In this document: positions 25,407 to 34,061 of the stretch, piece by piece
Numbering within the stretch: position 1 is the first letter of the stretch
Layout of the letters: each line of letters starts with the position of its first letter
The notes under the pieces: model-generated
What the model was told of the DNA's origin: nothing
Database searches by the model: none
The model's input: only the letters and a program-made list of their open reading frames with translations
Translations under genes and position numbers: made by a program
Assembly (NCBI GenBank): GCA_016214905.1
Contig: JACRMQ010000007.1
Location: 1,312,774 to 1,376,773, forward strand
DNA: 64,000 nucleotides
Reading direction: 5' to 3'
Source of the DNA: Ignavibacteriales bacterium
Lineage (GTDB): Bacteria > Bacteroidota > Ignavibacteria > UBA10030 > SZUA-254

Positions 25407-25447
25407 TGTCAATTTTCAATTGACAATTAACTATTGACCATCGACAA
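25407..25447 (+). repeat. Inverted/short-period TTGACA-like spacer repeat
   Basis: TGTCAATT (25407-25414) and AATTGACA (25418-25425) form a perfect 8-bp palindrome with a 3-nt centre, followed by further ATTGAC-like units. It fills the spacer between the first two peroxiredoxin genes, and could serve as a transcription boundary or promoter region. Confidence 0.4.
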
Positions 25448-25473
25448 TACATTTAACCTAAAAACGAATTTAT

Positions 25474-25932
25474 ATGGCGCATCTCAAGATAAACGATAAA
25501 GCACCTTTATTCACACTTCCCGCAACAAGCGGGAAAGAAATATCGCTAAGCGATTTAAAAGGTAAAAAGGTGATCCTATATTTTTATCCAAAAGATGACA
25601 CGCCCGGCTGTACAAAAGAAGCATGTGCGTTCCGCGATAATTTTGCGCGTGTGAAGAAGAAAGGTGCGGTTGTGTTGGGGATCAGCAAGGATTCATTGGC
25701 TTCGCACAATAAATTTAAAGAGAAATATGATTTAACATTTCCACTGCTTAGCGATGAAAAATTAGAAGTACTGAAATCGTACGGAGTTTGGAAAATGAAA
25801 TCAATGATGGGGAGAAAATATATGGGAATTGAACGAACTACTGTCATTATCGATGAAGATGGTAAAATAATTCATATCTTCCCCAAAGTTAAAGTAGACG
25901 GACATGTTGAAGAAGTACTGAAAGTTATATAA
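25474..25932 (+). CDS. bcp: Thioredoxin-dependent thiol peroxidase (bacterioferritin comigratory protein type)
   Basis: A 152-residue peroxiredoxin Q/BCP. Peroxidatic Cys46 and resolving Cys51 are in [17 protein letters not shown], the standard BCP five-residue spacing. The other family signatures are [49 protein letters not shown] and [12 protein letters not shown]. It reduces organic and hydrogen peroxides in the cytoplasm, recycled by thioredoxin; a thioredoxin gene lies far away at 56719. No clear ribosome site precedes the ATG. It is followed by the AhpC-like gene after 30 bp, so these two are probably one unit. Confidence 0.95.
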   Translation: MAHLKINDKAPLFTLPATSGKEISLSDLKGKKVILYFYPKDDTPGCTKEACAFRDNFARVKKKGAVVLGISKDSLASHNKFKEKYDLTFPLLSDEKLEVLKSYGVWKMKSMMGRKYMGIERTTVIIDEDGKIIHIFPKVKVDGHVEEVLKVI

Positions 25933-25962
25933 ATATCATTAATAAATTAAGAAGGAATAATA

Positions 25963-26565
25963 ATGGAAAATAAACAATTGAACATCGGCGCGTCAGTGCC
26001 AGATTTTACACTCGAAACATATGATCCGGCCAAAGGTGATTTCAGCGAAATATCACTCGAAGTAATCAAGAAAAAGAAAAAGTGGACGGTTCTTTTTTTC
26101 TATCCGGCAGATTTTACATTTGTTTGTCCAACCGAGTTGGCAGACCTGGCGAATATTCACAAAGAATTGAAAGAGCTTGGTGTAGAAGTGATATCGGTCA
26201 GTACCGATACAAAATTCAGTCATTTAGGATGGGTGCAAGCTGAACACCTCATGAAAAATGTGAAGTACCAGATGGGTGCAGACCCGACCGGTAAGGTATC
26301 CAGAATGTTTGGTGTGTACGATGAAGCAAGCGGATTGGCGTTGCGCGGAACATTCATCATCAGTCCGGCAGGGATGCTCGTTGGATCTGAAATTAATTAT
26401 TTCAATAACGGTAGAAATGCCGAAGAACTTCTCCGAAAGATGAAAGCAAATGTTTACTTAGCCGATCATCCAAACGAAGCATGTCCCGCGAAATGGGAAG
26501 ATGGCGATAAAACATTGAAGCCCAGTGCGAAACTCGTTGGTAAAGTTTACGAGGCATTGAAATAG
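25963..26565 (+). CDS. AhpC/Prx1-type typical two-Cys peroxiredoxin
   Basis: A 200-residue peroxiredoxin with peroxidatic Cys55 in FYPADFTFVCPTE and resolving Cys174 in NEACPAKWEDG, so two subunits form the active disulfide. VISVSTDTKFSHLGW and RGTFIISPAGMLVG are further markers. The tail after the resolving Cys is short and lacks the AhpF-type context: no ahpF gene is nearby, so the electron donor may be thioredoxin. AGAAGGAATAAT precedes the ATG. Its stop is only 3 bp before the pterin synthase gene, tying peroxide defence to pterin synthesis in one transcript. Confidence 0.93.
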   Translation: MENKQLNIGASVPDFTLETYDPAKGDFSEISLEVIKKKKKWTVLFFYPADFTFVCPTELADLANIHKELKELGVEVISVSTDTKFSHLGWVQAEHLMKNVKYQMGADPTGKVSRMFGVYDEASGLALRGTFIISPAGMLVGSEINYFNNGRNAEELLRKMKANVYLADHPNEACPAKWEDGDKTLKPSAKLVGKVYEALK

Positions 26566-26568
26566 TAA

Positions 26569-26979
26569 ATGATTTACCTGACCCGAAGAGAACATTTTTG
26601 TTCTTCACATCAGTTATCGAATCCGAAGTTCTCCGATAAGGAGAACTTCGAGATTTACGGTAAATGCGCGTATCCACATGGACACGGACATAATTATGAA
26701 CTGGAAGTAACGGTTATTGGTGAACCCGATAAAGATACAGGAATGATTTTGGATTTGAAAAAACTTTCCGAAATAATCGACAGGGAAATTCTTGACAAAG
26801 TAGATCATAAACATCTTAATATTGATGTTGATTTCTTAAAAGGAGTGATTCCTACCGCTGAAAATCTCTGTGTAATATTTTGGAATATCCTTGCATCAAA
26901 AATTCCTGCAGGGAAACTTTATTCGATTAAAGTTTATGAAACGCCGAACAATTATGCTGAATACAGAGGTGGTAAATGA
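26569..26979 (+). CDS. 6-pyruvoyl-tetrahydropterin synthase (animal-type PTPS)
   Basis: A 136-residue enzyme of the PTPS/QueD family. Zinc ligands are His14, His39 and His41 (HGHGHNY region), catalytic Cys33 lies in [13 protein letters not shown], the Asp-His pair sits in [11 protein letters not shown], and Glu is in VYETPNN. The motif GKCxxPxGHGHNY, the phrase GMILDLKKL and the [11 protein letters not shown] ending are the pattern of animal PTPS, which makes 6-pyruvoyl-tetrahydropterin from dihydroneopterin triphosphate, rather than of the bacterial queuosine enzyme QueD. Context agrees: folE overlaps by 4 bp, an SDR follows, and there is no queC, queE or queF. I infer tetrahydrobiopterin-type synthesis; a CPH4 synthase activity cannot be excluded. 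Confidence 0.85.
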   Translation: MIYLTRREHFCSSHQLSNPKFSDKENFEIYGKCAYPHGHGHNYELEVTVIGEPDKDTGMILDLKKLSEIIDREILDKVDHKHLNIDVDFLKGVIPTAENLCVIFWNILASKIPAGKLYSIKVYETPNNYAEYRGGK

Positions 26980-27557
26980 AAAAAAATAATCGAGATCCGG
27001 TGAAGCTTGAGAAAGTTGTTAAAGAGATGCTTAATCTGATTGGAGAAGATTCGCGGCGTGAAGGTTTAGCGCAAACACCTAAGCGCGTTGCTGAAGCATG
27101 GGAATTTCTCACCAGCGGTTACCATCAGGACGTGAACAAAGTTTTAAACGGTGCAGTATTTACTGAAAAATACGATGAGATGGTTATCGTCAAGGATATC
27201 GATTTTTTCAGCATGTGCGAGCATCATTTGCTGCCGTTCTATGGTAAAGCTCATATAGCTTACATTCCGACAGGGAAAATAGTCGGGTTGAGTAAAATTC
27301 CCCGTCTTGTTGAAGTGTTCAGCCGCCGGCTTCAGGTGCAGGAACGAATGACACAACAGATAGCCGATACGCTTTTCAAAACGCTTGAACCGGATGGAGT
27401 TGCTGTTGTAATTGAAGCGAGGCATTTGTGTATGATGATGCGCGGCGTGGAAAAACAAAATTCGGTTGCCACAACGAGTGCCATGCTAGGTTCCTTTCGC
27501 GATGATGAACGAACCCGCAATGAGTTTTTAAAACTCATAAATTCCAAATTAGGATAG
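26976..27557 (+). CDS. folE: GTP cyclohydrolase I
   Basis: A 193-residue enzyme that opens the imidazole ring of GTP and builds 7,8-dihydroneopterin triphosphate, the shared precursor of folate and biopterin. Zinc and catalytic residues are visible: Cys81 and His83/His84 in [14 protein letters not shown], and Cys152 in [45 protein letters not shown] is the usual GTP-binding helix region. Length is normal. Its start overlaps the PTPS stop in ATGA and it is separated from the SDR gene by 1 bp, so the three genes are translationally linked. This favours a dedicated role in the same pterin pathway, although it may also feed folate. Confidence 0.97.
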   Translation: MKKNNRDPVKLEKVVKEMLNLIGEDSRREGLAQTPKRVAEAWEFLTSGYHQDVNKVLNGAVFTEKYDEMVIVKDIDFFSMCEHHLLPFYGKAHIAYIPTGKIVGLSKIPRLVEVFSRRLQVQERMTQQIADTLFKTLEPDGVAVVIEARHLCMMMRGVEKQNSVATTSAMLGSFRDDERTRNEFLKLINSKLG

Positions 27558-27558
27558 A

Positions 27559-28296
27559 ATGGAAGAAAAAGATATTCCCGCATTATATCGACCGGTCGTC
27601 TGGATTACCGGCGCATCGAGCGGTATTGGCAGAGAAACCGCTAAACAATTTGCACGACTCGGATGCAGAGTGTGTGTTTCCGCCAGAAGAAAAAAAGAAC
27701 TAAGTGTTTTGGTGAAAGAAATAATTGGTTTGGGCGGATATGCTTACCCTTTCCCATTAGACATAACAAATCTTGCCGAAATCCAAAAAGTGGCGAAGCA
27801 GATCGCCAAACAATTTGGTCGAGTTGATGTCTTAATTAATAACGCGGGAATCACATCATTCAAATCAATTTCTGAAACGTCAATCAAAGAAATTGATGCT
27901 ATTTTAAAGACTAATCTTTTAGGGCACATAGCATGTATAAAGTCGGTTCTTCCATCTATGATTGAGCGGAAGGGTGGTTCAATTTTTAATATCATTTCTA
28001 TGGTTGCCGTAAAGATGTATGAAAACTCCGGTGCTTATACAGCATCTAAATCGGGTATGCTCGGTTTCGGGAAAGTATTGCGGGAGGAAGTGCGAAACCT
28101 TAATATCAAGGTTGTTAATGTAATCCCCGGCGCCACGGACACTGAAATATGGAATAAAAAAATCAGAGAAAAATACTCTGACAGAATGATGAAAGCGAAA
28201 AGTGTGGCTGAAGCGATTCTTTCCGTTTATCAAATGCCGGATGATGTAGTGATTGATGAACTTGTTATCAGACCTATTACCGGAGATATTAATTAA
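27559..28296 (+). CDS. SDR family oxidoreductase, candidate sepiapterin reductase
   Basis: A 245-residue classical short-chain dehydrogenase: NADP-binding TGASSGIG at residues 17-24, NNAG near 95, the Ser of IISMVA, and catalytic Tyr160/Lys164 (YTASKS). The C-terminal VIDELVIRPITGDI is also seen in 3-ketoacyl-ACP-type and biopterin-type SDRs. Sequence alone cannot give its substrate. The position, 1 bp after folE and in one run with PTPS, makes a sepiapterin reductase the best candidate; that enzyme reduces 6-pyruvoyl-tetrahydropterin to tetrahydrobiopterin with NADPH in the cytoplasm. It is the last gene in the unit, closed by the terminator at 28331. Confidence 0.75.
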   Translation: MEEKDIPALYRPVVWITGASSGIGRETAKQFARLGCRVCVSARRKKELSVLVKEIIGLGGYAYPFPLDITNLAEIQKVAKQIAKQFGRVDVLINNAGITSFKSISETSIKEIDAILKTNLLGHIACIKSVLPSMIERKGGSIFNIISMVAVKMYENSGAYTASKSGMLGFGKVLREEVRNLNIKVVNVIPGATDTEIWNKKIREKYSDRMMKAKSVAEAILSVYQMPDDVVIDELVIRPITGDIN

Positions 28297-28330
28297 ATCA
28301 TCAGAAGGACCTCCAAGATCGACTATAAAA

Positions 28331-28372
28331 GAAAATACCGAATCATTGTAAATGAATCGGTATTCTCTTTTT
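28331..28372. terminator. Bidirectional terminator between the SDR gene and the giant T9SS cargo gene
   Basis: A 17-bp stem, 28331-28347 with 28351-28367, loop GTA, one A/C and one internal mismatch, followed by T-run CTTTTT on the plus strand. On the minus strand the A-rich left flank gives a weaker T-run. It sits between convergent genes. Confidence 0.85.
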
Positions 28373-28386
28373 AAAAAACTATAGAT

Positions 28387-31300
28387 TTATTTTATGATAA
28401 TCATCTTCTTTACATTTGAATAAAATCTGGCAGATCCTTCTTCCGCCTTGGATTCTGCGAGCAGACTATAGAAATAGACACCGGCAGGGAAGGAACCTGC
28501 ATCAAGATCAACTTCCCACCCAGATCCCGCATCAAATTCTTCCCGATTTAATAAAGTTGTAATATCCTGACCGAGTATATTATAAATTTTCAAAGTTACC
28601 AATGATGCCTCCGGAAGATCAAATGAAAGAGTAGTAGCTGGATTAAAAGGATTAGGATAATTTTGATTTAGTGAATATTCTGTTGGTAATGGTTCCGGTG
28701 GATTATAAACCGATAAACTCGCCATGGCAGCAGCCGATTTCAGAAAAGGTATATCGTATGCTGTTCGGTAACTTCGCCATTTAAATTTACTTCCGATCCA
28801 ACCAACTGATGTGTCAGTCAACACCGGACTGGAGAATGCCTCATTAATCCGCTTCACAGTTTTTAAAAGTGAATCGTAAATCCAAAATGGAACTCCCTCC
28901 CATCTGGTCATTACTGTGTCTGCATATAATGAGATGTCTTTAATAGTTTTATCAGTGCCCCACGGACCCGGCCATGTATATCTCAGCGCTCCCAGATTAT
29001 TAGCAATATCTGTATATCCTTTTTCACTCGCAATCAGATTTATTTTTAACGTAAGTAATTGAGGAATAAGTAGGTCGTTCTTTTTATCGGAGCCAATAGT
29101 TTTCCATCTCTTGAGCATCGAATTTCCCCTCGTTGTTATGTCAAAACCACGAGGAGAACCATCATGCAACAAACCCCTTGAGTTGAAGGTCTTGAATATC
29201 TCTGTTTGTTTTGATGGAAAAAGATAAGCTTTTTCTTTGTTATTATTATTTAGCTGACCTGTTAAACCGATTAAAAATTTTGCGCCGTCAACTTTAATTA
29301 ATCTATCTAATAAATTTGCAGTATTTGGGGCAGATACAATTGGTTTTCCATTTTTCCATTTTATTATTTTAGATTGATCGCTAGCCGCTAATTGTTCGTA
29401 TGTAAATGTGCGGTACTTGATGCTGTCAGTATTTTTAAAAACACCAAAGTTAAGATTCAACTGATCTACACCACTGATAGTCTCGATCGGATAGGTGGAA
29501 GTTATTGGGAAAGTAATATTCCATCCATCCGGAGGCTGAAGAGACATAATCAATCCATCTGGATTGGGACCAACTCCATAGAAAGTATATTCACCATTCA
29601 TTCCGGTAAATATTGTTTGTCCATTGCTTAATCCAACTTGCCAACCGGAGATTCCTTCCTCATCATTATTTTTTACACCATCATTATTTCTATCGCGGAA
29701 AACGATACCGCTAACGTTTATGAGTTTAAAATTACCAAAGTTGATTTCAGATTTATTATTAACTGGAATATGACCACTCAGCGCCTCAAATGTAATCACA
29801 CCAGGTGGAGGTGGCATTGTTTGGTTCCACCCGATTGGAATATTTTCACTAATTGTGTGACTTCCGGGACCAATGTTTGTGAAAATATATTCTCCATTTG
29901 CTTCGGTAATCGTGCTCGAAGCGCCTTGTCCGGAAATGGCGATTGCAATATTTTCAATTCCAGGTTCACCTGAATTTTTAATGCCATTTCCATCTAAGTC
30001 ATTGAAAATGATTCCACTCACATTAATGTTTTTAAAATACAAGAAATTGACATAATAAATAGTCTTGCTGGTATCAATTGGGACTATAATTTCATTTGAT
30101 GTGGTTTCAATCCATCCGACCGGTAAAGCGGAGAGACGCTGAAATTTATAAGCACCTGTATCGAGAGGAGAAAATGAAGTGGTTGTATTTCCGGTCCATT
30201 CTCCAATTTTTATGTTGTTTTTAAAAACATAATACGTCAAAGATTCACCACCAAAATTTGGGGGTGAATTATCATCTGCATCTTTGATACCATTACCGTT
30301 TAAATCAGCTAAAACATTTATGTAAATTTTCCCCAAATAAAATATTCCAAAATCAATATTTTGAACATTAGCGCTAGGTTCGCCGCTGTTTCCGGATAAT
30401 GATACGGAATGAGATTTTATTGATGGATATGTAATTCGGCCATAACTAGGCTGCTCTATCACTTTCACGGTATATGCACTATAAGGAGGAATGATTATGG
30501 AATAGTCCCCCAATGAGTCAGTTGTGTCGGAAGCAATTAGTGCACCGCTTGAGGAGTCTTTACGAACTTCTATCACCCATCCTGATGTGCCGGATTCACT
30601 GCCATCCTTTATTCCATTGTTGTTACAATCGCTAAATACAGTACCGTTGATAGAACCTATGAACAAACCAAAATTTTGAGATTTAGTTGTCCAATCGCCT
30701 GGACAATTAATATCATATTTATTTGAACCAAACGGCTCGGTAAAACCGTAACCATTTGTTGAGCATGTTAGATTGTATATTCCAGGTAGTTGTACATCTT
30801 TAAGATATGCACCATTGATATCGGTAATTAATGAATCAATCACTACTCCATGATATCCGAGATATAATTTAACACCTGCTTGTTCCGACTCACCAGTATC
30901 CCTTATACCATTTCCATTCGTATCAAGGTAGACAATTCCTTGAAGAAGGTTTCCACCATCACCGGTACCCTCACCAGAAACAAAAAAGTTATCAAAAGCC
31001 CAACCACCTGGATCAGGAGCGGTTGCCGGATCAGAAAATGCAATATATCGAAAACGCACGCCATGTGAATTCATGATATCTGGGTATTCCGTTGGAGTTA
31101 TCTTCAATTGTGAATATACATAGCCCTCAGGTCCTGTCGACTCATTGGTGCCATTACTTGTCCATCTTCCTGGTGGTAAGTCATCCGTGTTTTCTATCAA
31201 TCCGTATGAGTATAATGCTTGGCCAAGATCAAAGCACCATGGAGGCCAATCGCATGTGTCTTCAGGAATTTTTGCATTTTTGTATATTGATTCGTTATAC

Positions 31301-33756
31301 CAATTCAAGCCATACGGGTCGTTAAGTTTACCTAAATGTTTCCATGTAACTCCATCTGTTGTGTATTGCATCCAGCTGAAATCCCATCCGGGCTCAGTTC
31401 TAAGATTATGAACGAATGCTATCTGCATTTTACCGGGAGCTATAACACATTGAGGATCAAGCCATGGACTTATCAATAAATTGGGACCCGGATATGTTGT
31501 TTCATATCCTTGACTTGATGCGTAAGCGCCTTCAGTGTATGTAGAGGTTTTATTTGGGCGTTCAGTTACCCAAGAATAGCCGTTATAGGGACCACTTAAT
31601 TTTGTAAAATTATTTTTTCTTACCCAATCCCCTGTGGCTGTCCATCCTTGTGAACTCCCATCGAACGTGAATAACTGAGTTGGGAAACAATCTACCATAA
31701 CGGGTACGATAATTTTAGAAATACTGTTATTGCTTGTATTGATATCCCCACTAAGAGATGTTGTTGCCGTAAATGTATAATTAGTCAATGATGGTGGTGT
31801 CCAAGATGGGAAAGAAAGTGATTTTATTTCCAATGATTGCAATGAAGTTGATACCACTTGCGTATATCCTGTGACAGGTTCAGATAGTAAAACATTAAAC
31901 GTCGACGTTGGCAATGATGAATTGTTTTTTACCTTCACAATAGGGATGGTGGGTATTCCCATGGGCGGAGATGTAATTGATACTTCAATTTTATGTGGTA
32001 ACACATCGGGTCCGAACGATAATGGCAGATTCGAAAATTCATCGGCACCAGCGTCTCGTTTTCCTACAGTTGTGGTATCTCGTAATTCACCGTCAATATC
32101 CTGAGCTAAGAGAACTTTTGATTTCCCGCAATTCTCAGCAGAGGAAGGTCCTGATGTAATATGTAATTCAGAATCAAAATTGATCGGTCCCCAAACTCCG
32201 TTTGTATTAATTCCTGCGACTATCGCATCGGTTATTGTAGAATGAGAGGAGGTCGGATAACCGGCAGAAAAAATTGCGTTGTTGTTAATAGTAGTGCCGG
32301 CATTCAGACCTCTCACTTTAGCCATATCAGGTTGAATAATCTCATTTGAAAGTGCGTTGTTGTAAATATTAGAAGTTAGTGATGTGGTTCGATTGACAGA
32401 CAGGCAAGTTGTGGTGGGTGAGTTAGAATTTGTACCGGTCAACCGAATTGAATTATGATAAAAATTAGTATTAGTACCTCGATATCCAATTATTACACCG
32501 CTTCCGTCATCATTAGTCAAATTATATATTCTATTATTGAAAATGCTGACCGCACCGTAATCATTGTAAACTCGGAAACCATATAAACTAATACCATCAT
32601 TGTTTACTGTATTGGTTGATATGTTCCGAAATATATTATTAGAGATTGTGCAGGAATCGACGATCAGGAAATGTGATCCGGTTGATTGGCCAAAGAAATA
32701 AATAAAGCTCTCATTGGTTAAAAACGCTTTATCAATGTCGTATTCAGTTACTCCGTTATCCCAATAAGTTTTTAAATATTCAACACCATCGATTATGTTA
32801 TTGTTGAAATTGATATTCGAACAAAACTCAAATAATCCTCCAATAACTACCTTCTCACCAAATGCTCCGCCGATTTTACAATTGTTGATTGTTAATCCAT
32901 TCGTTGAAATTGAATTTCCTTCTGTTAGAACTTTGAAAGCATATGTCGCGCTGGTTATTACGCAATTATCAAAAGTAATTGATTTATTAAAACTACTACT
33001 GGAATCTGCTGTCCAAATAAATATGGCCGGTCTGCCGTCAGTTTGATTTATCCAGATAGTATTGTTTATATTCCCATGAATAGCTGCGTTTTTTATCGAA
33101 ATATTTTCAGAGCCATTAGAGATGAAAAATGTTGCACCGAATGGATCATTTGTTGGGAAGTCGCCCATTCCGAATCCAATCGTAAGAGAGGCGCCGCTAT
33201 TATTACTTCCACCTATTGTAATATTCTTTGCACCGTCAAACACAAATCCTTTGCCGTCTGCAATTGTAGAGATAAAATCGATATTCACATTTAAACCTGC
33301 CGCAGGTTGAATTGTAAGATTATAAGTTCCAGAACCGGAATAGATTCCGGTAAAAGCAGGCATATCGTATTCTGTATAACTGGTATTTACAAGTTCGAAT
33401 ATTGCGTTGTCAGAAAGTCCCACATAATTCAAGACAGCTATTGCACTCGAGATATTTATGAAATCGCCTGGTATTTGGTAGGTACCCGATAATCCGCTGA
33501 GCGTCATCCCTTGAGGAATGGAAATGTCACTTATCGGTGTACTTTTTTCGAAACTTCCCGATTTCCAATTTAATAACCTTGAAGATATCATTTTAGGCCG
33601 ATCCTTTGGTACATCCGGATCAGGTATTCTTTCGATCTCTAATGGAGAAAAATGTTTTAAATATATTTTTTTTGAAGGATCATCACTTGACAATGCAAAT
33701 GATATGATAAATAAGAAAATGATGGTGAATAAAACTATAAATCCCAACCGCTTCAT
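28387..33756 (-). CDS. Giant secreted protein with beta-helix region, five SdrD-B-like repeats and T9SS sorting domain
   Basis: A 1789-residue protein with signal peptide (about 1-24). Residues about 60-600 have right-handed parallel beta-helix character (GGSNNSGASLTIGFG, NNTIWINQTDGR, INNCKIGG). A CARDB-like and a galactose-binding/MAM-like stretch follow (about 600-930). Five repeats begin near 942, 1040, 1148, 1248 and 1351, each opening with a Ca-loop phrase such as YLDTNGNGIRDTGE, SDCNNNGIKDGSE or RDRNNDGVKNNDE, matching SdrD B-like domains. The last 100 residues are a type A T9SS sorting domain (NQNYPNPFNPATTLSF, then GVYFYSLL, ending KMIIIK). It is exported by T9SS and likely anchored as an adhesin or structural protein. 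GGAGGTATT precedes the ATG. No enzyme active site is evident. Confidence 0.9.
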   Translation of the reverse strand: MKRLGFIVLFTIIFLFIISFALSSDDPSKKIYLKHFSPLEIERIPDPDVPKDRPKMISSRLLNWKSGSFEKSTPISDISIPQGMTLSGLSGTYQIPGDFINISSAIAVLNYVGLSDNAIFELVNTSYTEYDMPAFTGIYSGSGTYNLTIQPAAGLNVNIDFISTIADGKGFVFDGAKNITIGGSNNSGASLTIGFGMGDFPTNDPFGATFFISNGSENISIKNAAIHGNINNTIWINQTDGRPAIFIWTADSSSSFNKSITFDNCVITSATYAFKVLTEGNSISTNGLTINNCKIGGAFGEKVVIGGLFEFCSNINFNNNIIDGVEYLKTYWDNGVTEYDIDKAFLTNESFIYFFGQSTGSHFLIVDSCTISNNIFRNISTNTVNNDGISLYGFRVYNDYGAVSIFNNRIYNLTNDDGSGVIIGYRGTNTNFYHNSIRLTGTNSNSPTTTCLSVNRTTSLTSNIYNNALSNEIIQPDMAKVRGLNAGTTINNNAIFSAGYPTSSHSTITDAIVAGINTNGVWGPINFDSELHITSGPSSAENCGKSKVLLAQDIDGELRDTTTVGKRDAGADEFSNLPLSFGPDVLPHKIEVSITSPPMGIPTIPIVKVKNNSSLPTSTFNVLLSEPVTGYTQVVSTSLQSLEIKSLSFPSWTPPSLTNYTFTATTSLSGDINTSNNSISKIIVPVMVDCFPTQLFTFDGSSQGWTATGDWVRKNNFTKLSGPYNGYSWVTERPNKTSTYTEGAYASSQGYETTYPGPNLLISPWLDPQCVIAPGKMQIAFVHNLRTEPGWDFSWMQYTTDGVTWKHLGKLNDPYGLNWYNESIYKNAKIPEDTCDWPPWCFDLGQALYSYGLIENTDDLPPGRWTSNGTNESTGPEGYVYSQLKITPTEYPDIMNSHGVRFRYIAFSDPATAPDPGGWAFDNFFVSGEGTGDGGNLLQGIVYLDTNGNGIRDTGESEQAGVKLYLGYHGVVIDSLITDINGAYLKDVQLPGIYNLTCSTNGYGFTEPFGSNKYDINCPGDWTTKSQNFGLFIGSINGTVFSDCNNNGIKDGSESGTSGWVIEVRKDSSSGALIASDTTDSLGDYSIIIPPYSAYTVKVIEQPSYGRITYPSIKSHSVSLSGNSGEPSANVQNIDFGIFYLGKIYINVLADLNGNGIKDADDNSPPNFGGESLTYYVFKNNIKIGEWTGNTTTSFSPLDTGAYKFQRLSALPVGWIETTSNEIIVPIDTSKTIYYVNFLYFKNINVSGIIFNDLDGNGIKNSGEPGIENIAIAISGQGASSTITEANGEYIFTNIGPGSHTISENIPIGWNQTMPPPPGVITFEALSGHIPVNNKSEINFGNFKLINVSGIVFRDRNNDGVKNNDEEGISGWQVGLSNGQTIFTGMNGEYTFYGVGPNPDGLIMSLQPPDGWNITFPITSTYPIETISGVDQLNLNFGVFKNTDSIKYRTFTYEQLAASDQSKIIKWKNGKPIVSAPNTANLLDRLIKVDGAKFLIGLTGQLNNNNKEKAYLFPSKQTEIFKTFNSRGLLHDGSPRGFDITTRGNSMLKRWKTIGSDKKNDLLIPQLLTLKINLIASEKGYTDIANNLGALRYTWPGPWGTDKTIKDISLYADTVMTRWEGVPFWIYDSLLKTVKRINEAFSSPVLTDTSVGWIGSKFKWRSYRTAYDIPFLKSAAAMASLSVYNPPEPLPTEYSLNQNYPNPFNPATTLSFDLPEASLVTLKIYNILGQDITTLLNREEFDAGSGWEVDLDAGSFPAGVYFYSLLAESKAEEGSARFYSNVKKMIIIK

Positions 33757-34061
33757 AATACCTCCAGATATACTTCTGATTTATTTAATTGTGAATTTCT
33801 GTGAGCAGGCATTAAGTATTTTTTTAAACCCTCTTTGAAAATCCTAATGTATAACATAAGAGCACTTGTGCTTCTACCAAGCTTAAAGTATTTATTTTAT
33901 GTATGAAAGTCAACTGATATTATTAAATTCTTCTAAAATCCATGTTTTTATTACTTTAATAAAATTATCGCTTCATTTGATTAATATCCCACTTTGTTGT
34001 AAATTTCATCCATGAATTCTGTAATAAATATTGAAATTGCCAAATAAACCAATCTATTGCG
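33757..34061. other. 305-bp divergent intergenic region
   Basis: An AT-rich spacer between the divergent giant-protein gene and the CorC-like gene. It holds the ribosome site GGAGGT of the minus-strand gene at its left edge. At its right edge there is a weak candidate promoter for the CorC-like gene: TTGATT (33977-33982), 17 bp, TAAATT (34000-34005). I see no RNA gene or coding frame worth supporting. Confidence 0.5.

Noticed and set aside
26569..26979. Naming the PTPS gene queD (queuosine synthesis)
   Set aside because: The active-site string follows animal PTPS, folE and an SDR are coupled, and no other queuosine gene is adjacent.
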